Source: Juglans regia (lineage: Eukaryota; Streptophyta; Magnoliopsida; Fagales; Juglandaceae). Taken from it: a stretch of DNA of 64,000 bases. The position numbers were made by a program, and so were the translations under genes. The stretch lies in the NCBI RefSeq assembly GCF_001411555.2, contig NC_049912.1, positions 25,801,722 through 25,865,721 of the forward strand, read 5' to 3'. Each line of letters opens with the position of its first letter. The first letter of the stretch is position 1. Below are positions 25,154 through 36,429 of the stretch, in pieces. The notes beneath the pieces were generated by a model that saw nothing but the letters and a program-made list of their open reading frames with translations, ran no database searches and was not told the DNA's origin.

Positions 25154-28100
25154 TTGCTGCTGTTGTTGCTGCTGTTGATGGAGTGATGGTTGTGGGTCTA
25201 TCAGTGGCGACCTCGGGGGCATTGAAACCCCAGAAAAGAGTCCTTGAGACATCTGTAAGGCCTGGGTGTTTCCAGGAGGCAGCATCCTTGCATTCGGTAA
25301 CAGATTCTGAGGTGAGTTTAGAGATGCATTACCACTGTTAGTTATCTTTGCAACTTCACTTGATTGTTGACCAGGAACTGCTTCTGGAAATTGCTGAATG
25401 TCGGGTACCGAATGGTGAGGGATGCCAGCAGTATTTGATTGACTGGCTGTGGCAAGACTCGTGCGGGTTTGTTTTGCTTGGACTTGATCTTCCACAACGT
25501 ATCCTTCACGTATCATCTGCATCAACATATATCATGATAAGATAAAAGAAAAGAGAACCCGCCCCCCTCCCCCCGGGGTACCAGCGAACAAAGCTGTGAA
25601 CTTTTAAGACCATTTCTGAAAGCGTACCAGTGAACAAAGCTGTGAGGCAAGCAAATCCGCAAAGTGCTGTCACATGAATTAGATATATATAAATGAGAGC
25701 GACAAAATTATAAAAAATGATAGTTCAACTACCAAAAAAATAGAAGTAATAATAATCATAAAATATATTAAAAAAAAAAGTAAAAAAACATAATTAAAAA
25801 AACTATCAGAAAAGCACAAAACTAATGCTGTGCAAAGCTTTCCTGCCTCAATCCAAATCGATAACAAGTACCCTTCATTTCATTAGCAAGTGGATGCTAC
25901 GAAATAAAGGGTCTCAAAGAAGACAAGTGGAGAATTAAAGGTGCAAAGAGAAAAAATAGAAAACCACAAAATAAGTAGATAAAATTATTAGAAAACACAT
26001 TCAAAATTTCCAAGTTCCGACTGAGGACATGGCTTAACAGGATCAAATATCAGAGAATCATCTGTGTTGATATCACCAACTGTAAATATCCCGTGTTAAC
26101 CAATTCAAAAATCAACAGGTGAATCCTTCTTGGACTGCAAATTTAGAATTTGTACAAAACTTACCGTATTCGGTAATGAAGGAAGACGATCCTCTGCAGA
26201 CAGAAAATCACCATCTTCTATTTCTCCATAATGCATTGCTACCGTACCATCATATGGCTTCTCTGACATGATCATTCTAGTTCTTACCCTATACGAAACA
26301 GCATTTTCTACAAAAGCAAAAGTGGAAATTTAGCAAAAGGAGAGAATCATCAAAACATCACAATGGATTACATATTTTACACTCACAAAACAACAAACCT
26401 TGAGGAATACGCTCTGGCTGCATAAATTTTAAGACTCTTATTTTGCAGATATTCATGCTGCCACCTGCAAGTGACTTAGATAATGACCTCATGCTCGCAT
26501 CATCTTTGAGATCTTCATTATTGGAAGCAGTGGAGAGATGGGTTGACAGGGGTTGAAGGGGATATGTGTTTGGCTTCCTAATGGGGTGATTATCAACCTT
26601 ATTCTTTTTGCAGTTGAGTTGATGCCTGAAACAGAAATCCATCAGACATGCATAACAGGATGGGATTGACTACACTGCCATAGAATGTAGATTAATATGA
26701 TTTGGGAAATGTATACATCCTGAAACTTCTGCATTGTATAAAACGTGCAGGGTGCAGCAAAAAGGAATTTAAACAAAAATGAAAATAAGAAAAAAATGCA
26801 GGTGGTGAATAATTGTCTATCAATTATCTCAGCAAGGAAAAAATAATGCCTAAAATCAAAATTAAAGGAGGCGGAGCTTAGATCTGACAAAAATATCCCT
26901 TGTCTAACCCTTCATGGACTATTGTAGAGGGTTAGGAAACAAGTATAATAAAGAACTTTAACATATTCAAAGGATGGGATGAGGACATTTTTCCCATCCA
27001 TCTTGATGAAGATGATATTAACAGTTCACGCAGCCAGAAAGTATAGAGATAACACTACAAACGAATAAGCCAACACTTTTTTTTTTTATAATAAAAGAAG
27101 AAAGCAGCACTTAAACAGAATACCTCATTGTCACCATTTCTATCTTTGAGAACCTTTCAAGCATGGTTTGATCAGCCAAAGGTGGTGATCCAACTGAAGG
27201 ACTGTTTGCATTTAATGGAACACTAATATTACCAACACTAGCTGGAGATCCAATTCCACTCATTGCTGGGGTCTTAGGGAGAGAATTTGATCTCCGCTTT
27301 GCAGCAATCTGGGCCTGGTGTTGTCGTTGCATGGAATCATTAGCACTGGAAGCCAAAGAAGAGGTCCCACCAACAGTAGGAACTGAGGTGTTTATTGCTT
27401 TCTCCTTTTGTGATGCTACAAGAGCAGCAGCTGTTGCAACTTGTCCAAAGTGGGGTCCCACTGGACTACTAGAAAACTCCCCCGATTTTGATGATAATTG
27501 CGGCTGAGCCAAAGCACCAGTAGAAATCCGAGGACTTTGAACTGATTTCCTTTTATGGAGCTGGTCATCTTTTCTTGCATCTTTTTCCATTTGCTGACCA
27601 AGATTATTCCAAGATGTCTGGGAGAAATTAGATCTCATGAATGCATTATGTGGTAATCTTTGTTGCCGTGCTTGCTGCGGGTCCAAATGGCTTGTTTCTG
27701 TTTCCATCACCTGCATATCATTTTTACTGCGGTACATATCTGAACCATCTATTTTATCTATCTCAAACTGCTCTTCCTTGGTAACATATCGTGTTCCCTG
27801 CTGTCCTGCAGCGGAAGGCATTGTCCCAGCATCCTGGTTCAGAGCCCCTTCAAACACCTGCTGGGAGAACTTTTGAATGCCAGTATTTGCATATGGACTT
27901 CCCCTTGCCATTGCTTGCTGTTGTAACAAAGTATTCTTCCAATTGATGTCTGAACGGTGTAGTCCATCACCATGTGGCCCTATTTGCTGCTGTTGCATTC
28001 CGTCAAGACCCACGGGTGAAGGTCTTGCTCTCTTGTTAAAACTGGACAGGGGTGACATTTGCCCATCCTGACTCTCCCTCTTTCCAAGAACAGAGACACT

Positions 28101-31100
28101 TGAATTCACATTTTCACCATAAGAGATCATCATGTCCTGCCCAGCAGGAGAAGCCCCTGATGCATTAATAGCAGGTCCTGAACCAGGATCCTGCATGCTT
28201 CTGGGGGTCCCAACCCCCATTTGATACCTTGGTTGATGGGAAGCAACAGGTAGTGCAGAAACTGAGGCATCTGATACAAAGCTCTTTGGTCTTAAGGCTA
28301 ACATGTTTGTTGGGCCAACATGTTGTGCAGTAAGATTTTCATGTACTTGCTGTGGCATCACATTTCCAGAAATGATTCCTGCATCTCCCAACCTTGAGTT
28401 AGAGCTTTCTGGTACTCTATCTATGCAAACTGTCTTCCCATGCGTCTTGATACTAGAAGTGACAGTAACTTCAGGTGGCTGCCTAAATCTCTTTTTCCGG
28501 ACATTGGAAAGAGCCAAATCAAGCTGCCAATGGAGTGAAAGATAGTTAAGAAAGATACATTCATCCTCCAGATCAGTGACATGAACTCTTATCTAACAAT
28601 TCATTACCTTTGTGGGAACTGGGTTATTACAAAGCCTATCCAACTTAGGTGTAGGATCTAGATGAAGTTGTGGTTGCAATGCTTTCAATATGCGGGACTC
28701 CACTTCCTGCATTTGAATGAATATAAACATGAGAATTCACCCCAATACATGATAGAAATTTAGTAGCCAGAGATGAGGTGCCAATCGTGGTTACCATCAG
28801 ATCGCCATAAGTCCAAGAATTATTCGATATCAATGGAATATCTTTCACAACGTTCTCCAATGACATCTTAAGGCATACTTTACTAACAACAGGGTATCCA
28901 TTATTTTTCGGATCACCAGAACCTTGATAAAAAGCACACTTCCGATAATCCCGCACCTACAAAAATCTCGTATCTGCAATTATAAGAATCCTAAATATAA
29001 ATTGCACTAAATAATCATATCATAACCTAAACGTCTAAGAGATGGTCAACAGTAAGAATAGCTAAAACAGTAGACATTAGGGCTTCGTTTGGTTACTAAA
29101 CATCTCTCAATTCATCTCAACTCATCATTACAACTTTTTTAAATCCCAACATAAAATATAATAAACAATTTAACTTTTTCAAATCCCAAAATAATAATAA
29201 TATTAAAAAATAATATTCTAACAATATTTTATCATCTCAACTCAACTTACTTCAACATCCAAACGCAACCTAGATGTTCACAAAGGTTGCTCTATCAGAT
29301 GGATATAATGGTGGAGGCAGTACACTTCTTGTGATAGGCAAACTCAATGATACCAATACCAGCATAATGGTGGTTAAAACAGTGCAAGCATAGGAGGTGT
29401 TTCATTTCGTTCACTGGCTTCTTCTTCTTCTTCTTCTTCTTTTCCCCTTCTTTTGGGGCAAGATAGTCTAGTATGACTTGTGCAGTAATGGTAGAGAGGA
29501 AGGCTGCTGTTGGTCAAATGGTTTAAATGACCACCTAAAATGAACAGGATTCGCTAACAATACTGCTGTCCACAATTGAGGTAAAGAATTGTGTGGCAGT
29601 ATCATGGCATCATCGGAAAGAAAGTTAGTGAGCATAAGCAATTTCTCACCTCTTGCACGTATGCATTCATGCATGTACGTATGTTGGCATATACGTATGA
29701 ATATTAGTATTCGTACTCTGATGATACCCTCATTTTTTGTGAGGCTGTTGGGGAACAAATTCAAATTTTGAGGGCTGTCCTGCCATGTTTTCAAGCCATC
29801 TCGGGATTAAAAGTGAACTTAAGTAAATCGGAATTGGTACCGGTGGGAGAGGTTCATAATATTCATCACTTGGCTGAATTTCTGGGGTGTAAAGTTACTT
29901 TTCTGCCCATAAAATATTTGGGACTACCGTTAGGGGCATCTTTTAAGGCCAAACACATTTGGGATGGAGTGATCGAGAAGATAGAGAGGAAGTTGGCAGC
30001 TTGGAAAAGGATTTACTTATCTAAAGGGCGTAGGATTACTCTTATAAAGAGTACTCTCTCTAATATTCCTACTTACTTCCTATCTTTATTCCCTTTACCA
30101 GTTGGTGTGGCCAATCGTATTGAAAAATTATATAGAGATTTCCTTTGGGGAGGCTTGGGAGAGGAGATCCAAATTCCCTTAGTAAACTGGAAAAAAATCT
30201 GCTGTCCGATTGCTGATGGAGGTCTGGGTATTCATAGTCTATGTAGTTTTAATAAGGCGTTGTTGGGGAAGTGGCTATGGAGATATCATGGGGAAGAGGA
30301 AGCTTTGTGGAGGGGGGTGATTGATCGCAAGTATGGTAGTGATTGGGGAGGATGGTGTACCTTGGAGAGTAGGGATTCGTATGGAGTGAGTCTATGGAAG
30401 TTTATTAGGAAAGGTTGGGGTCGCTTCCTAAAACAAGTTAACTTCTCGGTTGGTGATGGCTCAAAAATCAGATTTTGATCTGATGTTTGGTGTGGGGATA
30501 TTGAATTGTATCGAGCATTTCCGGTTGTTTTCAGGTTGGCAACTAATAAGCAAGCTTCAGTTTCCGACGTGATGGTATCTTCCAATGGAGTGGTGCTTTG
30601 GGATGTAGGCTTCTCCAGATCTGTCCAGGATTGGGAAGTAGAGGAGGTTACTGATTTCTTTAGACAGTTGTATTCAGTGGTGTTAAGAAGACAGGGCAGG
30701 GACCAACTTTGTTGGAATCAAACAGCCTCTAAGAAATTTACAGTTCGGTCTTATTATAAAGTGATACTTAATCAGCACCATATTGGCTTTCCTTGGAAGA
30801 GGATTTGGAAGGCTCATGTTCCGTCAAGGGTGGCTTTTTTTGTATGGACAGCAGCAATAGGGAATATTCAGACTATTGACAACCTGAGAAAGCGTGGAAT
30901 GATTGTTGTGGATTGGTGTTTTATGTGCAAGAAAGAAGCAGAATCAGCGAACCACCTACTACTTCATTGTGAAATGGCTAAAGTGCTATGGGATGGTGTG
31001 TTTGGAAAGGTTGGGCTGTGCTGGGTTATGCCAGAAGCAGTGGTCGATTTCCTAACATGCTGGACTAACTTTCAAATGCATACTTGTCCCCAAGTGGCTG

Positions 31101-33042
31101 TTGCTTGGAAAATGTTGCCTTTGTGTATTATGTGGTGTATTTGATAGGAGGGAAATGAGCGGTGCTTTAATGATCGGGAACGCAATAGAGATGCATTTTG
31201 GAAGTTTTTTATAAGCACTCTAATTAGCTGGTTCTCTGCTATTGTACTGAAGGGAGGGGATGTAAACGCGTTCTTGTCTTCGTTTTTCTAAGTTCTAGAA
31301 TGTATTAGGTGTTTCTTGTGTATACTTCCTGTGTACTCGGGCTATGCCTATTACATTGTTATTAATAAAGTTATTACTTATCAAAAAAAAATATTACTAT
31401 TCGTACTATTCAAAGTTTTCTATTTATCATTTATTCTGATGAGCCAAACCATTCATAATATGTCTGGTAAAAGTAAAACCCCATAGTTAGATGACTCACC
31501 TCACATACAAGTGTCCCGTCCACAAACTTGCAGGGTATATCATCTAGAATATCGCTAGGCAATCGGCCAGATTCAATTGCCTCCAAATGGATTCACAAAT
31601 AGAGAGGGAAACAGATTAGAGTAAGAAAAGCCTATAGGAAATACAGGCAAAGTTGTAAGGATATATAGACAGTGGTTATGATGCCAAAGGCAAGTAATAG
31701 TGCATAGTGTAAATAGACTGACGCATTGCACATTCATAAAAAGAGTAAATAAAGTAGTTCCTAAGAAATCCAAAAAAAAACTTTTCTCCACTTGCACCAC
31801 ATGAGACCAAAGGTCTGCACAAATAAATCCAGCACTGGTGAATCCAGATCACAAATTCTCATGAGTGAACTTTCTTGTGTTAATCAAACAACCCAAATGG
31901 CAAACACTGCACTCCTAAAGTGCATGCAAACATCAACCAAAGAAGACACAAAGAGGATATTTCGTTCAAATCGCACACCTCTTCAAAAAAAACTTGAAAA
32001 AAAGGTGGAGTGGGGGACAAGTAGAAATGTACCGAGAAGAGAGTTTCGGACGCTCTACCATACGGTTGTAACAACTTTGGAACATCTTGAAGAGTAGCCT
32101 GATGAGCAGCTTCATTCTGAAAATTCACAAGCAAACAGTATTAGAAAGCAATACATATAACGATACCAGGAGTCAATTTTTCCATTCAACTTATTCTTCA
32201 ATTGTATCATCCAGCTAATGTTCTTTACAACAAACCTCTGTGGGTTTTCCAATTGAGTATCCATCTTCAAATAGGTTCAATGTGAAGGAAACTTCATTCT
32301 CTGCAAGAAGGGGAAAAAACCATCAGGATCCAAACTTGACTATGTGGCCAACTAAACCAACGATGCCTCTAACCTGCAGAAGGAACAAGTCCTTCAGAAG
32401 ACCAGGATGGTGCAGACACCCCTGCAGCATCTTCAGCTCCTTCAATAAGATCAAGATCACACTGTATCATAACACAATCGAAACTATCATACAAGGAAAT
32501 TAATATAATTAAAGTTAGTATTACATCAAACCTACTCCCCAGCCTTCCAACTCAAGGGCTTCAAACCAAATCATAAAAAAAGAGTTTTTCTCGTTGCAGT
32601 ATAAGAAAAAGTAAAATCATTATTTTTCTTTGAGAAAGAAGAAAATGTCTAGATATCTATTTCAAAATCTGATTGAAAAAAAAAAACAAAGAGAGAAGTT
32701 TTAGATTTTCAGTTTTAGTATTCCTGTTGTTCTCTGCTTTATATACCAAAACTCTCTGCTTTTTGGCACACAACCAAGATGAAATCAAAGACCTAGAATT
32801 CCGTTTCCGGTTCTATTCTCTCCTCCACTTTCGAATTCTCTCAATTTCAATTTCTTTTCCTGGCGAACCGGACCTAGTAGTTAATCAAACGATCGAATCA
32901 TTTCACAAAATTTTACCTGGAGCTTCCTTGAGCTATCCTTGGAGGTCTCGGACACGTCGTCGACGACCTTCACCTCGGGAGGAAGCAGAGGCTTTGGTTG
33001 GAACCTCGTACCGGTCTTTGAGACCTTAAAGGAGATACCCAT
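23957..33042 (-). CDS. PHL: SPT20-family cofactor, PHYTOCHROME-DEPENDENT LATE-FLOWERING type
   Basis: Twelve exons, minus strand: 32917-33042 (ATG), 32374-32461, 32236-32300, 32033-32116, 31500-31580, 28795-28956, 28608-28706, 27124-28523, 26399-26625, 26165-26307, 25628-25666 and 23957-25516. Phases join cleanly to 1,357 aa, close to Arabidopsis PHL (At1g72390, about 1,325 aa). The start MGISFKVSKTGTRFQPKPL is the family start. Exons 3-7 (about residues 72-235) form the Spt20-like domain (NEVSFTLNLFEDGYSIGKP, DDIPCKFVDGTLVCE, VRDYRKCAFYQ). A basic stretch VRKKRFRQPPEV follows, then a Ser/Gly/Met-rich region and glutamine tracts in the last exon. In Arabidopsis PHL links phytochrome B and CONSTANS in flowering; SPT20 is a SAGA subunit. 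Intron 5 (2.5 kb) carries a LINE and a MITE. Exon 11, 39 bp, is easily missed. Confidence 0.93.
24240..25190 (-). repeat. CAG/CAA glutamine tracts in the PHL-type gene
   Basis: Three clusters of CAG/CAA codons within the last exon: about 24255-24415 (interrupted by F, Y and L), about 24890-24930 and about 25060-25190 (the longest, with a few H). CAG and CAA are mixed, which usually slows length change. The antisense frames read as Ala/Val-rich runs and are not genes. Confidence 0.95.
29079..29272. mobile_element. MITE family M1 copy in PHL intron 5
   Basis: The cleanest M1 copy: left end AGGGCTTCGTTTGG and right end CCAAACGCAACCTA are inverted repeats with few mismatches. The core contains ATAAAATATAATAAACAATT and AATAATAATATTAAAAAATA. 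Confidence 0.8.
29718..31390 (+). mobile_element. 5'-truncated L1-type LINE in PHL intron 5
   Basis: Flanked by a 17-base target duplication with one mismatch (ATATTAGTATTCGTACT at 29701-29717, ATATTACTATTCGTACT at 31391-31407). The insert ends in a 3' tail GTGTACTCGGGCTATGCC, AATAAAGTTATTACTTATC and an A run. It lies antisense to the host gene, and only the distal half of the second reading frame was inserted. Confidence 0.93.
29720..31273 (+). pseudogene. LINE reverse transcriptase / zf-RVT remnant
   Basis: The frame opens at the DD of the catalytic [F/Y]ADD box (DDTLIFCEA), continues ISGLKVNLSKSELVPVG, KYLGLPLGASFKAKHIWDGV and SKGRRITLIKSTLSNIPTYF, and ends in the zinc-binding zf-RVT domain (WKAHVPSRVAFFVWTAA, CFMCKKEAESANHLLLHC). 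Stops occur in frame at 30476 (TGA), 31142 (TGA) and right after (TAG). There is no endonuclease and no first half of the reverse transcriptase. Confidence 0.92.
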
Positions 33043-33310
33043 ATCGGAGGGTTTTGAGAAAACAAGGGTTCAAGGTGGTGTTTGGGTCATGGGAAGGCGG
33101 GGGAAATAAAAGAGAACAAGGAGGGGAAAGTTCGGAAATTTTTGCGGCAAAGCAAAAAACCCTAACGGGAAACGAACGTTATAGTTTGTTCGGTATCTTT
33201 GTGATGCATCTCATCTGAGGGATCTGTTAACAGAAAATAGAGATGAGAGAGGGAGACGCGGGAGAGAATTCTGTTTTCCTTCTGACCAAAAACCCAGACT
33301 TCTGCTAGAT

Positions 33311-33478
33311 GTTTCATTTTCTCTTATTATTATAATTTTTAAAATTTTTATATAAATTATAATAAATAATTTATTTTAAACAAAATTTAAAATAATAATA
33401 ATATTAAAAATTAATATTCTAATAATATTTTATTCAATTCATTTAAAATATTTTATCTTTTCTCATTATCCAAACTAA
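33311..33478. mobile_element. Diverged MITE family M1 copy
   Basis: Forward core words AATTATAATAAATAATTTAT and AATAATAATATTAAAAATTA lie in M1 order, about 270 bp upstream of the PHL ATG. The ends are too worn to define exactly. Confidence 0.55.
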
Positions 33479-35176
33479 TCCCGCACTCAAAAGCTTAACA
33501 CTCAATAGAGCATTCTCATTAGATTAATTAAAGTTAAAGTACATTTTTTATGAATATAAGATGAATTTAAGTTTTAACTATTCCATTTACATGAATCTTC
33601 ACATTAAAATAATTATTTTTTCATTATATAACAATAAAATAATATAAGATGGATTTGATTTTAACTATTCACATTAAATATCACATTAAATTATCCATTT
33701 ATTCATTATATAAAAATGAGTAATTAATAATTTCAAAAATATTTTAATTTTTTTAATTATGAATTTATTTTATTTTATCATATTTTACTATTTATAATAT
33801 TATATATTAATTAATAATCATATTCTAATTATATTTTTTCAATTGTCATTTAAAAGGGAGAGATAAATAATTGATATAAAAAAAATAGATAAATAATTAA
33901 TATAAAATATATTTGATGAATGAATAATTCTTTTTAAATTTAGAAATAATTTTAAAAGTGACTGTAGCTTATTTAGAATTTAGTCATTTAAATGTGATCA
34001 CATTTTATAGTTTAATAGCTAAATTTTTAATAAATTTAATTTTTAACTAATCCAATAAGAGTTCTCTTAAAATAGGAGCGGCGCTACTAGCTCCATTTGA
34101 TCGCTATACTAAATTGAGTTTTTTATTTTTATTTTTTTTATTCATATTTTTTTATCATTTTAAAATATAAAAAAAATATCAATACACTAATAATTATTTT
34201 TTTAACCATTACGTAAAAAAAATTAAAAAAAAATATATCAAAATGAGGTGTCAAATTTAAGTGTCAAAATATCATTTTTCTTAAAATATCTACAATATCA
34301 ATCATAATATAAATAGAATCGAAAATTAATATAAAATTAGATATTAACGTATCTATCTGTGATTGAGAATTACAAATTAATGAAATCATTCTTTGATATT
34401 TCATCAATTCATAACTTTTTCTTGGATTTTTACTTTCCAATTTCATTTACTGAGTTTTTACAAATATATAATTCAGTCCCTCTTACCCATCTAATTGTTT
34501 AAGAATAGTATTATATGTACTTATAATTTCACTTACAATATTCCTTTTATCAATTGTCTTTTTAAATTTAAATTTTATGATTTATATCATGATTCATATC
34601 AATAACTAACGTGAAAATGAATAAGTTTTTCTTAAATACGATTAGCATTTTCTATTGTTTAAAGATCCATCACGTTTTGGTAAAATATTAAATGAGTGGT
34701 GCTAATTGGCCGCCTAGAGTTTACTGCTGGGCATACCATTAGTGCAAAAACAAATTATTAAATAAATATTTTTTTAATATATTTAATCATTAAAAAAAAT
34801 TAAAAATATATATAATTTTATTAGTCACTTCCTTAACCATTAAACAAAAAAAAATTAAAATACTCAAACGTTAGCTTTGATCGATTACATTAAAAGGTTT
34901 TCCAAATTTAATTGGACACCAATGCAACAAACAACATTAGTTAGCCATAACTGAGAGCGACCATATTGCAAAGCAAGGCAGTAACACAAGTTACACGACT
35001 GTTACAATCGCGTTAGTGTAATTAAAATCGTAAAATTACTTTACAACATTTTTATATAATCTAGTTTTAAATTCTGGATTTTTTGAAAAATTATATTATT
35101 TATATAAATTATTTTACAAAAATAGATAATTTAAAATGTGATTATAAAAATGATTGTATTTATATTATTTTTCTAA

Positions 35177-35270
35177 TAATATTTACAAATAATTTGCTAA
35201 CATCATATTTCGTACACATTTGGTAATATTTACAAATAATTTGCTAACATTGTATTTCGTACACATTTTG
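35177..35270. repeat. Two tandem 47-bp units
   Basis: TAATATTTACAAATAATTTG begins at 35177 and again at 35224, each followed by a CTAACAT and TATTTCGTACACATTT stretch. Only a few bases differ between units. Confidence 0.85.
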
Positions 35271-36429
35271 GCCGAGTTTCAGTAACTCGGGTCTAAGGTT
35301 CTCACACCTGCACACTTAAAAAAATAAAGAGAAATGGGGGTCTTGGTGAAAGCCAAAGAGTCTTTGATGTTTAAGTTAATATATCTCTTTAGTAGTTTGT
35401 ACGAGAGCTTAAAGAGATCAAATAGAGTTATTCGTACATAAAGTCGGATTTTATATGAAGTTTTTTGGTGGGAACATCCCGTACCTTGCCTTATGGGGCT
35501 CATGTTGCTTCGATTGTTATTTGGTCAAAATTATTTAATGCAACGTAACTCATGAGGTGGCGCCATTGATGTGGCATAAAGTCTTGAAAGTGATGTCATT
35601 AATGCGGCGTGGCTCATTTACTAAACTTTAGCCTGTGAGTGATCATTGTCGAGTATTTCCATATCTGTTATCAGGAGATCGATGGTCCTATGCATCTCTC
35701 ACTCACTTGCATGTACATGTTTTTGAGGGCTAATCGTTATTGGGGTGTATCAGGACGGTGAATCTCATTTGTCCCGCTCGTCTTTTCCGTTTGAGAGGTT
35801 GCTTTACAAGTTGGTTTTGCTTACGGATCGAGTGCTTCGCATAGCCCTAATGACTTTTTCTAAAGGAGGATCGTTGGGCCAAGTTGGGCTCTCTTAAATC
35901 TCTCATTTTCTCGAGGTCCCTCGTAAACTTGTTATTTGGATCTATAGAAAAGGAAAAAATCTCTTTACACTATGTGTCTATCGTTAAAGCCAAAGTTAGA
36001 AAGAAAATAGTGAAAAGATCATTCTTTTAAAATGTAAAGTTTGAAGAAAGTAAGAGATAGATATATAAAATAAGTTTTATATTATCTAATAAATAATTGG
36101 TAATATGAACATAATCATACAAATAATTTTATAAAAATTGATCTAAAACTCGGACAAAAATTTTAAAAAATATTAATATGTTATAAAATTAAGTTTACTC
36201 TTTAATGAAAAATCTAATATATTCTGTTAGAAATTGAACGGATCAGATCTATCTCGCGTAAAGGAGCAGCCAATCTCAACGCTTATGGAGTGTATATATA
36301 ATTTATAAAGCACGTCAGTGGCATTCAGTGTTGTTTGTTGGTAATCCAAGGCCATTTTACATTTCTCAAAACATTCTTCTATAGAAAGGACACTGGAATA
36401 GCACCCCCGCCCAACGTTTATCCGAAGCA

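Larger units (their letters stand above)
33043..36429. other. Divergent spacer between PHL and FLU
   Basis: A 3.4-kb spacer serving as upstream region for both genes, strongly AT-rich from about 33300 to 35270. It contains a diverged M1 MITE (33311-33478), AT-rich MITE-like patches sharing TTAACCATTA plus A runs (about 34080-34260 and 34690-34870) and a 47-bp tandem duplication (35177-35270). No coding sequence recognised; small frames at 34264-34446 and 35279-35503 match nothing I know. Confidence 0.5.

Noticed and set aside
24103..25341. Open + strand frames rich in Ala and Val
   Set aside because: They are the antisense of the CAG/CAA glutamine codons of the PHL-type gene.
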